The notes under the pieces: generated by a model | Seen by the model: the letters and a program-made list of their open reading frames with translations, nothing else | The model's database searches: none | Told to the model about the DNA's origin: nothing | Position numbers and translations under genes: made by a program | Origin: Hyphomicrobiales bacterium | GTDB taxonomy: Bacteria; Pseudomonadota; Alphaproteobacteria; Rhizobiales; Rhizobiaceae | Direction of reading: 5' to 3' | Assembly: GCA_900470965.1 (NCBI GenBank) | Contig: UCCS01000018.1 | Coordinates: 100,731-164,220, forward strand | Length of the DNA stretch: 63,490 nt | Shown: piece after piece, positions 17,540 through 24,861 of the stretch | Layout of the letters: each line of letters starts with the position of its first letter | Position numbering within the stretch: the first letter of the stretch is position 1

Positions 17540-17772
17540 TCACCGCATGGTCAATCGGTTTTCCGTCACATCGTAGCCGGTGACCGGCTCGGCGGGCAGT
17601 CTTGCGTCATGACGCAGGATTGGCCTCGCGAGACGGCCGTCTTCGGCCGCCCCGTCGAGCACCATTCCCTTACGGGGGGTGTAATCCAGTTGGTCGTGCA
17701 GTGTCCCGGCGCTGATCCGCGCACGTATTTCGTCATCGCGGATCACGATGTCGGCGTCGGTATTCAGCGTGG
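17540..17772 (-). pseudogene. Decayed C-terminal fragment of a dihydropyrimidinase
   Basis: The minus-strand frame reads NTDADIVIRDDEIRARI, then LHDQLDYTPRKGMVLDG. This corresponds to the DADIAIWDP...LHHATDYTPYEG segment of the intact hydantoinase at 7827-9260. Nothing upstream of about 17772 in this frame resembles the catalytic barrel, and the following sequence (RLARPILRHDARLPAEPVTGYDV) has drifted from the family pattern. It is a fragment of a second hydantoinase gene, probably once part of the neighbouring GntR-controlled locus. Confidence 0.6.
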
Positions 17773-17787
17773 AAATCCCCATGCAAT

Positions 17788-17802
17788 CCCGCTGGTATCC
17801 CA
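17788..17802. promoter_or_regulatory. 15-bp repeat identical to one before the ureidoglycolate lyase operon (candidate operator)
   Basis: CCCGCTGGTATCCCA occurs here and again at 19193-19207, with no mismatch. Here it is followed by CTAAGATACC, so that GGTATC...GATACC forms an inverted repeat (about 17794-17812). Its position upstream of the degraded plus-strand reading frame at 17884 suggests an orphaned binding site of the adjacent GntR regulator. Binding is inferred. Confidence 0.45.
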
Positions 17803-17883
17803 CTAAGATACCGTAGCAAGAGCTGGTTGATTGAGTCAATCGGCAAATTGGCGAAGGGCCGCTCACGAATTGGGAAGAGGACG

Positions 17884-18111
17884 ATGAAAAGGCGCATGGG
17901 CGCGGAGGCCAGTCGGATATCGGAACTCAGCGACGATCAGATACTCTCGCTGATCGAGACTCGTGAGCTGCGCTCGGGGACGTTGCTGGAGACCGCACGC
18001 CGAACGGTTCCTGGCGGTTACCGATCGTGCGTGAAGGATTTTGCGCAGCTGACCCAGTTTCGCCCTAACGTCGAAAGCGAGGCCGCCTGTCTCGACCTCA
18101 TTGAACCTTGA
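17884..18111 (+). pseudogene. Possible N-terminal remnant of a class-III aminotransferase
   Basis: A reading frame starts at ATG 17884 after GGGAAGAGGACG. It includes ELSDDQILSLIETRE and then SGTLLETARRTVPGGYRS, which resembles the start of glutamate-1-semialdehyde/omega-type aminotransferases (S-x-L-x-x-x-A-x-x-x-x-PGG). The frame ends after about 75 residues and nothing downstream resembles the PLP-binding core. With a candidate operator 80 bp upstream, it may be the stump of a gene once controlled by the GntR regulator. Recognition is tentative. Confidence 0.35.
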
Positions 18112-18374
18112 CGACGAACCGCATGTGTTGATTGCGAAATCTGCGCCAATCGATGGCTCGAGCAGCGGTGCCGATGGTGCGCACGCTGCTGCATATGTGC
18201 AAGGTCGAAACTTCCTCGGCGTTTTAGCCAGGCCCGTTGAGAGCAGCTTTGCATCCTCGGCGCCATGCAAGCAAACGATGCCGATCTTGCCAGACAGAAC
18301 ACGCGCAATCAGCTCGATCGGGGCAGGCTCGGATTTCTCAAGCCTGCTGACCAAGGGCAAGCGGCCTTGATGCC
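18112..18374. other. No recognisable gene; probably decayed sequence
   Basis: Open frames exist on both strands (for example 18101-18370 plus and 17863-18393 minus). Neither shows domain motifs, convincing ribosome sites or a protein pattern I recognise. The stretch lies between the aminotransferase-like stump and the GntR gene's stop and is probably remnant DNA. Confidence 0.4.
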
Positions 18375-19046
18375 TCAATCCGAAAAGAGCCAACGCATGA
18401 AGCGTTCGCGAACGCGGTCTATATGGTCGGCCATTGCCTGGCGCGCCTCGTCCGGTTTCTTGTCAGCCACCGCCTGCAGGACGGCGATGTGCTCGCGCGC
18501 TTGCTGCTCGAAATTCCTCTCCATGCGCACGACATGGGCCATGCGCGCCTTGTCGCGCAGATTGCGGATATACTGCGCAAGCATGGGCTTGCCGCTGGCA
18601 TCGGCGATGAACAGATGAAAGTCGTCGTCATATTCCCAGAAAGAATCGAATTCCAGACTCGGATCCGCGACGATCGCCCGGCTCTTTTCCAGTATGGCAT
18701 CGACGCTGCCGGGGCTACTGCGATTGGCAGCTTGGGCGGCGGCTTCGCCCTCGAGTAGACGGCGGATCACCAGGATCTCCATCAACTCTTCGACCGCCAC
18801 CTGCCGGATGACGATGCTGCCGTTCGACAGGCGCGACACGAGGCCCTCGCCCACAAGCCGGTTGATGGCGGCCCGCAGCGGCGTTCGCGACGCTTTGATC
18901 TGCTCTGCAAGCTTGCGTTCCGTAAACACATCGCCGGGACCGAGTTCGCGCGCCAGAATCAGGCTCCTTAAGTACTGATAGGCTTGCTCCGAGATTTTCG
19001 TCTGATCTTTTCCCGTGGTGATGGTTGCTTCGTCCGCCACATTCAA
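18375..19046 (-). CDS. GntR-family regulator with FCD ligand domain
   Basis: A 223-residue protein. The winged helix (about residues 15-80) contains ISEQAYQYLRSLILARELGPGD, FTERKLAEQIKASRTPLRAAINRLVGEGLV and the wing LSNGSIVIR. The C-terminal all-helical FCD domain carries DDDFHLFIADASG and the late histidine of MADHIDRVRERF, typical metal/ligand residues. FCD regulators sense small acids and generally repress. It faces the ureidoglycolate lyase operon across 183 bp that contain two inverted repeats, so it most likely controls that operon and itself. Confidence 0.92.
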   Translation of the reverse strand: MNVADEATITTGKDQTKISEQAYQYLRSLILARELGPGDVFTERKLAEQIKASRTPLRAAINRLVGEGLVSRLSNGSIVIRQVAVEELMEILVIRRLLEGEAAAQAANRSSPGSVDAILEKSRAIVADPSLEFDSFWEYDDDFHLFIADASGKPMLAQYIRNLRDKARMAHVVRMERNFEQQAREHIAVLQAVADKKPDEARQAMADHIDRVRERFMRWLFSD

Positions 19047-19104
19047 TCCTTGAGAGTTTTCCCGCCGGCCTCCCTCTTAGACGATGAGAGGACGCCAAGC
19101 AATC

Positions 19105-19122
19105 CCAGCGGGGTCCCGCTGG
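19105..19122. promoter_or_regulatory. 18-bp palindrome, candidate GntR operator 1
   Basis: CCAGCGGG-GT-CCCGCTGG is a perfect 8-2-8 inverted repeat between the divergent GntR gene and the ureidoglycolate lyase operon. It shares CCCGCTGGT with the second site at 19193 and the outlying one at 17788. Assigned as a regulator site by position and repetition. Confidence 0.5.
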
Positions 19123-19192
19123 TTTGTTCGTCATGCCAAGTGCGGGATTTGCGCTTTACAAACCCATTTTTGTCGCTAACTTCCCCACGTGC

Positions 19193-19214
19193 CCCGCTGG
19201 TATCCCAGTGGGAT
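19193..19214. promoter_or_regulatory. Candidate GntR operator 2 upstream of the ureidoglycolate lyase gene
   Basis: The 15-bp word CCCGCTGGTATCCCA overlaps the perfect 6-1-6 palindrome ATCCCA-G-TGGGAT (19202-19214). It ends 15 bp before the GTG start at 19230, so a bound repressor would block transcription or early elongation. Confidence 0.5.
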
Positions 19215-19229
19215 CTATATGGAGTTGAC

Positions 19230-19709
19230 GTGAGCAGGATCGTTCAACAGCTTAAACAGGCCGACTTCGTGGATTTCGGCGATGTCATTGAACATCAGGG
19301 CGATCAGCGCCGCCGCGCGCTCTCGATCGACTTTACCCACGAACAGGACGGCATGCGTCGCGCCTTTTGGGTGTCGAAAGTCGTCGCAGCGACAGCTCTT
19401 CCGGCAGAAGTCAAATTCCTTGAGAGACATCCCTTCTCCGACCAGGCCTTCGTGCCTCTTCGCGACACCCGTTTTCTTGTCGTGACTTGCCCGAGCAATC
19501 CGGACGGCAGCCCCGACCTGGAACAGATCCACGCCTACGAAGCAGGTCCCGGGCAGGGTGTGATCTACAGGCGCAATGTCTGGCACGCACCGCTTTCCGC
19601 TTTCGACGCTCCCGTCGAATTCTTCGTCACGATGGGGGTCACCGAAAAGGCCGCAAATGACGAGTTCTACGAGCTGCCGACACCTGTCGTGATCAATCCG
19701 GGGGCATGA
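19230..19709 (+). CDS. allA: Ureidoglycolate lyase (AllA family)
   Basis: A 159-residue protein, the normal AllA length. Landmarks are FVDFGDVIEHQGDQRRR near the start, FLERHPFSDQAFVPL, FLVVTCPSNPDGSPDL, and AYEAGPGQGVIYRRNVWHAPL carrying the cupin-type catalytic region. AllA splits ureidoglycolate into glyoxylate and urea in the cytoplasm, the last step of allantoin breakdown. The GTG at 19230 has GGAG 5 bases upstream; earlier in-frame ATGs lie in the operator region and would overlap the divergent gene's start. It begins the plus-strand operon and overlaps the PuuE-like gene by four bases. Here the ureide may not be allantoin itself. Confidence 0.85.
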   Translation: MSRIVQQLKQADFVDFGDVIEHQGDQRRRALSIDFTHEQDGMRRAFWVSKVVAATALPAEVKFLERHPFSDQAFVPLRDTRFLVVTCPSNPDGSPDLEQIHAYEAGPGQGVIYRRNVWHAPLSAFDAPVEFFVTMGVTEKAANDEFYELPTPVVINPGA

Positions 19710-20623
19710 GAATGAAACCGAAAAGCCACCTGACGCGGGATTTTGTCGGCTACGGCGCCAATGGCTACGATCCGAAATGGCCGGATGGAGCGCGCTTGGC
19801 ACTGAACATTGTCATCAATGTCGAAGAAGGGTCCGAGCCCTCTACCCTCGATGGAGATGCCGCAAGCGAGACCGCGCTGACGGAAGGCGGTTCGGGCTCG
19901 TTTGCCGGCCGCGATCTTGCCGCTGAATCGATGTTCGAATATGGGAGCCGTGTCGGGTTCTGGCGCCTGGCGCGATTGCTTGAGGAACGGTCCTTTCCGG
20001 CAACCGTCATGGCATGCGCCCTGGCGCTTGAGCGAAACCCCGAAATCTCAACGTATCTGCGGACAAGCAGATTCGACGTCTGCGCTCATGGTTGGCGCTG
20101 GGAGCACCATCGCGGGCTTTCCGTCGACGAGGAGCGTGCACGGATCAAAAGAACCGTGCAAAGCATAGAGGCCTCGATCGGCACCGCACCCGAAGGGTGG
20201 TATTGCCGCTATGGCCCAAGCGTCAACACGCGAAATCTCCTCGTCGAACATGGCGGATTTTCCTACGACAGCGACGCCTATAACGAGGAATTGCCCTATT
20301 GGGTGAAGGTCGGGGACCGCAACCAGCTAGTCGTTCCCTATAGCCTGACCAACAACGACGCCAAGTTCATGCGCGGCGCCATGGCCACCGCCGACCATTT
20401 CTTCCAGTTCCTGCGCGACGCATTCGACGTCCTTTATGCTGAAGGCAGGCATGCCCCGAAAATGATGTCGGTCGGTCTACATTTGCGCATCGCCGGTCAT
20501 CCGGGAAGGGCAGCCGGGCTCCAGCGTTTTCTCGATCATGTCGCTCGCCACGACGGCGTCTGGGTGTGTCGTCGCGCCGACATTGCCAGGCATTGGCATC
20601 AGCACCACCAGCCGTCACCATAG
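19706..20623 (+). CDS. PuuE-like polysaccharide-deacetylase-family hydrolase (putative allantoinase), second copy
   Basis: A 305-residue NodB-homology protein with RDFVGYG, LALNIVINVEEGSE, FEYGSRVGFWRLARLL, FDVCAHGWRWEHH and CRYGPSVNTRNLLVEHGG. It aligns motif by motif with the protein at 5091-5999 and differs mainly by an insertion after EEGSEP (about residues 45-70). ATGA overlap with allA; ATG 19712 is an alternative start. Next to a ureidoglycolate lyase, an allantoinase-like ring-opening role fits well, but no allantoate hydrolase is present in the window. Confidence 0.82.
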   Translation: MRMKPKSHLTRDFVGYGANGYDPKWPDGARLALNIVINVEEGSEPSTLDGDAASETALTEGGSGSFAGRDLAAESMFEYGSRVGFWRLARLLEERSFPATVMACALALERNPEISTYLRTSRFDVCAHGWRWEHHRGLSVDEERARIKRTVQSIEASIGTAPEGWYCRYGPSVNTRNLLVEHGGFSYDSDAYNEELPYWVKVGDRNQLVVPYSLTNNDAKFMRGAMATADHFFQFLRDAFDVLYAEGRHAPKMMSVGLHLRIAGHPGRAAGLQRFLDHVARHDGVWVCRRADIARHWHQHHQPSP

Positions 20624-20653
20624 TCAACGCCAGCAATAGAAAAGGGGAATGCA

Positions 20654-21517
20654 ATGACAAAAAAAGCAATCAATTCAATCGCACTTCTGGCCGCTCTTGG
20701 AGCCTTGGGGCTTTCCGGCGCACCTGCTCTTGCAGATGACCATGCTCAGGACCAACCACTCGTCGTCGGCTCGGATTTCGGCGTCGCGCCGTGGATGGTG
20801 CGCGGTGCAAGCGGCCCGGAAGGGTTCGGCGTCGATCTCATCAACGCGATCGCAAAAAAGGTCGGACGGCCTTCGGTCGACGTGCAGGACATCAACTTCT
20901 CCGGCCTGTTTGCGGCACTATTTTCCAAACGTATCGAATTCACCGTCAATCCGCTCAACATCACGCAGGAGCGGTCCGAAAAGATGCTCTATACCGAGCC
21001 CTTTTTCGCAACGGGCAACGGCTTCCTCGTCAGAAAGGGCGAGGAACTCCCCGCGCTTGAGGGGCTGAAGGGTCAGGTCCTAGCCGTCAACCGGGGCACT
21101 ATCTCGGACACCTGGGCGACGCAGAACGCCGAGAAATATGGCTTCGAGGTGGAGCGCTACGAGACCTTCCCGGATTCGGTGCAGGCCGTTATTACCCATC
21201 GCGCTTTCACAGCACTCAACGAGATCCCGACAACCGTCTATGCCGCCAGCAAGAATCCTGCCATCGAGGTCGGCTTCAAGGATTTCAACGGCCGTAATTT
21301 CGGCTATGCTTTTCGTTACGGGGACGAGGCCTATCGAGACAAGGTCGAAGGCGCGATCGAATGCCTGAAACAGGACGGCACGATGGCGAAACTCTACGAG
21401 AAATGGTACGGCGAAAAGCCTGTTGACGGCACGGCCCTGACGACCGTTTTTCCCGGTTATGGCGCGCCGGGCTTCAAAGGCTACGACGACAAGCCGCACG
21501 AACTCGCCTGCAACTAA
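20654..21517 (+). CDS. Periplasmic binding protein, family 3 (polar amino-acid type)
   Basis: A 287-residue family-3 binding protein. It has a Sec signal peptide (INSIALLAALGALGLSGAPALADD, cleavage probably after ALA) and then LVVGSDFGVAPWMVR, GFGVDLINAIAKKVG, FSGLFAALFSKRIEFTVNPLNIT and YTEPFFATGNGFLV. GTISDTWA and TMAKLYEKWYG are also family features. It captures the solute for the two permeases that follow. The gene starts 30 bp after the PuuE-like gene with AAAGGGGAATGCA before the ATG, and is followed by a strong hairpin. Confidence 0.92.
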   Translation: MTKKAINSIALLAALGALGLSGAPALADDHAQDQPLVVGSDFGVAPWMVRGASGPEGFGVDLINAIAKKVGRPSVDVQDINFSGLFAALFSKRIEFTVNPLNITQERSEKMLYTEPFFATGNGFLVRKGEELPALEGLKGQVLAVNRGTISDTWATQNAEKYGFEVERYETFPDSVQAVITHRAFTALNEIPTTVYAASKNPAIEVGFKDFNGRNFGYAFRYGDEAYRDKVEGAIECLKQDGTMAKLYEKWYGEKPVDGTALTTVFPGYGAPGFKGYDDKPHELACN

Positions 21518-21530
21518 CGGTGCTCAGATC

Positions 21531-21551
21531 CGGCGCGGCTGTGCCGCGCCG
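21531..21551 (+). terminator. Stem-loop after the binding-protein gene
   Basis: A perfect 9-bp stem CGGCGCGGC / GCCGCGCCG with loop TGT lies 13 bases past the stop. There is no T-run, so mRNA stabilisation or partial termination is more likely than full termination. The same arrangement occurs at 14530 and 57997. Confidence 0.6.
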
Positions 21552-21571
21552 CGCTCCACGGCGAGGGTTCC

Positions 21572-22243
21572 ATGGACCAGATTCTCGAAAACTACTTCAA
21601 TGCCCCGGTCATCGCTCAAGCTTTGCCGGAGGTTTTTGCCGGCTTCATCGTAACGGTCGAAGTGGCCGTCTGCGTGATCGTCATCGGCGTCCTTACCGGG
21701 CTTGGCCTTGCGCTGCTGCGTTGCGCCAACAATCGGCCTCTCAACGGGCTGGTGACGGCCTATGTCGAGGTATTTCGCACGCTCCCGCAACTCGTCATCA
21801 TCATCTTCATCTATTTCGGCCTGCCCTATCTCGGGCTGACCTTCTCGCCATTCTTCGCGACGGCGCTTGCGCTTGCTGCGGTCCTTGCCGCCTTTTCCGC
21901 GGAAATCTTCTGGGCAACGATCATGGCGGTTTCCAAGGGCCAATGGGAGGCCGCGTCTGCACTCGGCATTTCCCGTGCCCTGACGCTCCGCTTGGTCATC
22001 CTGCCGCAATCGATCCGGCTCGCCATCCCTTTGATTACCAACCGCTCGATCGCCATCACAAAAGGCACGGCGCTTGGTGCAGCGGTCTCCCTTCCCGAGG
22101 CGCTCGGCAGCGCCCAGAGCGCCATGTCCATTTACGCCAACCCGTCACCGCTGACATTGGCGGCCGCCTTCTATCTGGCTTTCTTCATCCCGCTCGTTTT
22201 CCTGAGCCGTGTGATGGAAAAGCGCTATGCACATGCGCATTGA
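21572..22243 (+). CDS. Amino-acid-type ABC permease (HisM/GlnP family), first of two
   Basis: A 223-residue inner-membrane protein with about five helices and the HisM-type features VEVFRTLPQLVIIIFIYFG and an EAA loop near GQWEAASALGISRALTLRLVILPQSIRLAIP. It ends close to FLSRVMEKR as relatives do. The ATG at 21572 follows GCGAGGGTTCC. Pairs with the next gene to form a heterodimeric channel. Confidence 0.92.
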   Translation: MDQILENYFNAPVIAQALPEVFAGFIVTVEVAVCVIVIGVLTGLGLALLRCANNRPLNGLVTAYVEVFRTLPQLVIIIFIYFGLPYLGLTFSPFFATALALAAVLAAFSAEIFWATIMAVSKGQWEAASALGISRALTLRLVILPQSIRLAIPLITNRSIAITKGTALGAAVSLPEALGSAQSAMSIYANPSPLTLAAAFYLAFFIPLVFLSRVMEKRYAHAH

Positions 22244-22252
22244 GGAGTGGCC

Positions 22253-22933
22253 GTGGATCTTTTCATCCAGAATTTCGCAAGTTTTCAGTCCTTCCTGCTG
22301 ATCTATCCGCTGCTGCTGCAGGGACTTGAAGTCACGGTCCTGCTGGCGCTTGTCTCACTGCCCCTGTCAGTGCTTTCGGGCCTCGGCGTGGCTATGATCT
22401 ACAGCTTCGGCGGACCGCTCGTGCAACGGCTGGTCGTGATGTTCATCGATCTGCTGCGGTCTTTTCCGGTCCTCGTCCTGTTGATCCTGATCTTCTACAG
22501 CCTGCCGTTTTTCGGGCTGACGCTCGGCAATTTCACTGCCGTCGTCGTGGCGCTGATCATCAACAATACCGGCTATTTCGGCGAGATCTTTCGCGCCGGT
22601 CTCCAGTCTATCCCCAAGGGCCAGCACGAAGCGGCAGCAGCGCTCGGCCTTCATCGCTTCCACACGACTATGCTCGTGATCCTTCCCCAGGTCCTACGCA
22701 AGGTTCTGGCCCCGCTCGCCAGCAATTCCCTGGAACTTGTCAAGACGACCTCGATCGCCTCGATGGTGGCACTTCCTGAATTGCTGCGTTCAGCCCGTGT
22801 CGCGCAGGAGCAGACCTACAATCCGACACCGCTGACCGCGGCAGCAGTGATCTTCTTCGTCATGTTGTGGCCCTTCTCCCACTGGGTATCGCGCATGGAG
22901 AGACGCGCCATCATCGGGAGCAATCGGAGATGA
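22253..22933 (+). CDS. Amino-acid-type ABC permease, second of two
   Basis: A 226-residue homologue of the preceding permease. LLRSFPVLVLLILIFYSLPFFG and the EAA loop GQHEAAAALGLHRFHTTMLVILPQVLRK are diagnostic. The GTG at 22253 is preferred because GAGGAG lies five bases upstream; a GTG at 22247 overlaps that site. It lies 9 bp after the first permease and overlaps the epimerase gene as ATGA. No ATP-binding subunit follows, which is unusual for this importer class. Confidence 0.9.
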   Translation: MDLFIQNFASFQSFLLIYPLLLQGLEVTVLLALVSLPLSVLSGLGVAMIYSFGGPLVQRLVVMFIDLLRSFPVLVLLILIFYSLPFFGLTLGNFTAVVVALIINNTGYFGEIFRAGLQSIPKGQHEAAAALGLHRFHTTMLVILPQVLRKVLAPLASNSLELVKTTSIASMVALPELLRSARVAQEQTYNPTPLTAAAVIFFVMLWPFSHWVSRMERRAIIGSNRR

Positions 22934-23907
22934 GCATCGTCATTACCGGCGGCACGGGTTTCGTCGGCCTTGCCGTGACCGAGGCTCTCGGACAGGCTGA
23001 TGAGGCCGTCGTGCTCTTTGGACGCGAAGCGGTTCCTGCAGCGTTTGGCGGCGAGTTTGGGAATATCAAGTTCGTTGCCGGCGACATTACCAGCGCCGCC
23101 GACATCGATCACCTCGTTGGCACCGAGGCTGTAAAGGCCGTCATCCATCTGGCGGCCGTTACGCCGGATCGTCAGGCAGAAATGGCCGATCCCGCCGGCT
23201 TGATCGCGGTCAATGTCGGCGGAACGGCCAATCTCATGCACGCCCTTTCCGGTCTTTCGCCACGGCCACGCCTCATCCTGGCAAGCAGCGTCGCCGTCTA
23301 TGGAGTGGCACGGCCGGAGGGAGGTACCTATCAGGAAGATGAATCCCGGCCGTCGCCGGTCAGCCTCTACGGCATTACGAAGCTCGCCGCCGAAGCGACA
23401 GCCATGCGACTTGCAGACCTTTACGGGATTGATCTGACGATCGTCCGGCTCGGCCCTGTCTATGGTCCGTGGGAATACAAGACCGGTCTGCGCCCTGTCC
23501 TGAGCCCGCATGGCCAGGTTGTCGATCTCTGGCGGGAAGGAGAAAATGTCGTTCTGCCACGGCCCTTGACCGGCGACTGGCTCTATAGTCGCGATGCCGG
23601 GGCCGGCATTGCTGCCCTTCTCCGGCAGAAGGAATTGAACCACACCATCTACAATCTCGGCGGCGGGCAGGTCACGAGCGTGGCCGAATGGTGCGATGCG
23701 TTGCAAGGCCTTCCCGATGCGCGCGGCTGGCGCATTGCCAATGGCGGCGAAGTGGCGAACCTGACATTCGGCCTCGCCGCGGACCGAGCGCCTCTTTCGA
23801 TCGACCGTCTCTTGTCGGATACGGGTTTCCAACCACGGTTCGCCGGCCGGCATGCTGCTGAAGACTTTATCAAATGGCAATCCTCCCTCCGGACAGAAAA
23901 ATCATAG
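22930..23907 (+). CDS. NAD-dependent epimerase/dehydratase-family protein
   Basis: A 325-residue extended SDR starting MSIVITGGTGFVGLAV. It has LASSVAVYG (serine region), YGITK (YxxxK) and the extended-SDR segment GDWLYSRDAGAGI. The start overlaps the permease stop by four bases (ATGA). It is the functional counterpart of the gene at 5999-7036 in the other operon, though they share little beyond family motifs. Likely acts on a pathway intermediate; no nucleotide-sugar context is present here. Confidence 0.85.
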   Translation: MSIVITGGTGFVGLAVTEALGQADEAVVLFGREAVPAAFGGEFGNIKFVAGDITSAADIDHLVGTEAVKAVIHLAAVTPDRQAEMADPAGLIAVNVGGTANLMHALSGLSPRPRLILASSVAVYGVARPEGGTYQEDESRPSPVSLYGITKLAAEATAMRLADLYGIDLTIVRLGPVYGPWEYKTGLRPVLSPHGQVVDLWREGENVVLPRPLTGDWLYSRDAGAGIAALLRQKELNHTIYNLGGGQVTSVAEWCDALQGLPDARGWRIANGGEVANLTFGLAADRAPLSIDRLLSDTGFQPRFAGRHAAEDFIKWQSSLRTEKS

Positions 23908-23921
23908 GACGGACAGCGATC

Positions 23922-24692
23922 ATGCGCCTGAAGAACAAGACCGCCATCATAACCGGCGCTTCCTCCGGTATTGGCCGTGCTATTGCTGTCCGCTTCATGG
24001 AGGAAGGCGCCAATGTTGTCGCCGTCGATATTTCGACGGCGGTTGTCGAAGGTGGCGCGCCTGTGATCGAAGTGCTGAGCGCAATTGGTCCGAATGCTAT
24101 CTTCATCCAAGGAGACGTCGCGCGCTCCGAGGACGTCTCGCATGTCTTTGCAGAAGCCCAGGCCCGTTTCGGAAGGCTCGACATCGTCGTCAACAACGCC
24201 GCCATTCACGTGCCGAAACCGCTCGCCGAAACTGAGGAGACAGAGTGGGACCGGGTCATGGACGTGAACCTGAAGGGCGCCTTTCTTTGCAGCCGTGCGG
24301 CCGTGCGGATCATGCTTCAGCAGGAGATCGTCGCCGAAACGCGTGGCAGGATCGTCAATATTTCCTCGCAGCACGGCATGGTTTCTGCGCCGGGTGATTT
24401 CGCCTATGGTGTCAGCAAGGCCGGCCTCGTCTACATGACGAAACAGATTGCCGCTGATTACGCCGCCGCCAACATCATCTGCAACGCTGTCGCGCCGGGT
24501 AAGATATTGACCGGGAAATCGGGCCGGGCAATCCTGCCGGAGATGCTGGAATATTCGCACAAACGGACGCCGATGCCGCGCCTGGGTAGACCCACCGATG
24601 TCGCAAGCGCTGCGCTGTTTTTGGCGAGCGATGAAGCGTCCTATATTACCGGTCACAACCTTTTGGTTGACGGTGGCTGGATGGCTGCCTGA
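23922..24692 (+). CDS. SDR-family dehydrogenase
   Basis: A 256-residue classical SDR: TGASSGIGRA, VVNNAAIH, serine in NISSQHGMV, YGVSK and VDGGWMAA. It is strongly similar along its length to the protein at 1272-2045, including the unusual RGRIVNISSQHGMV...PGDFAYGVSK block and IICNAVAPGKILTGK. This indicates paralogues that diverged with their operons. The start at 23922 gives the normal N-terminus; 14 bp separate it from the epimerase stop. It is the last gene of the plus-strand operon. Confidence 0.9.
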   Translation: MRLKNKTAIITGASSGIGRAIAVRFMEEGANVVAVDISTAVVEGGAPVIEVLSAIGPNAIFIQGDVARSEDVSHVFAEAQARFGRLDIVVNNAAIHVPKPLAETEETEWDRVMDVNLKGAFLCSRAAVRIMLQQEIVAETRGRIVNISSQHGMVSAPGDFAYGVSKAGLVYMTKQIAADYAAANIICNAVAPGKILTGKSGRAILPEMLEYSHKRTPMPRLGRPTDVASAALFLASDEASYITGHNLLVDGGWMAA

Positions 24693-24861
24693 CACAGGAG
24701 GTTATATCGATAACAGCTTCCCCAGCTGCTCTGTGATATCCGACGGCGCAGCGCGGCCGAAACTTCGCGATCGTGCTTGCGATCGCCCTCGCCTCCTCCG
24801 CATCGAGTTCGACGTCTGGGCTTGAGGTCGCTTACGCGGGGCGCGCGCGCGCCTGACGATC

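Noticed and set aside
24693..24861. Possible C-terminal gene remnant between convergent genes
   Set aside because: A minus-strand frame looks protein-like (DAEEARAIASTIAKF) for about 30 residues but is too short to assign and has no start.
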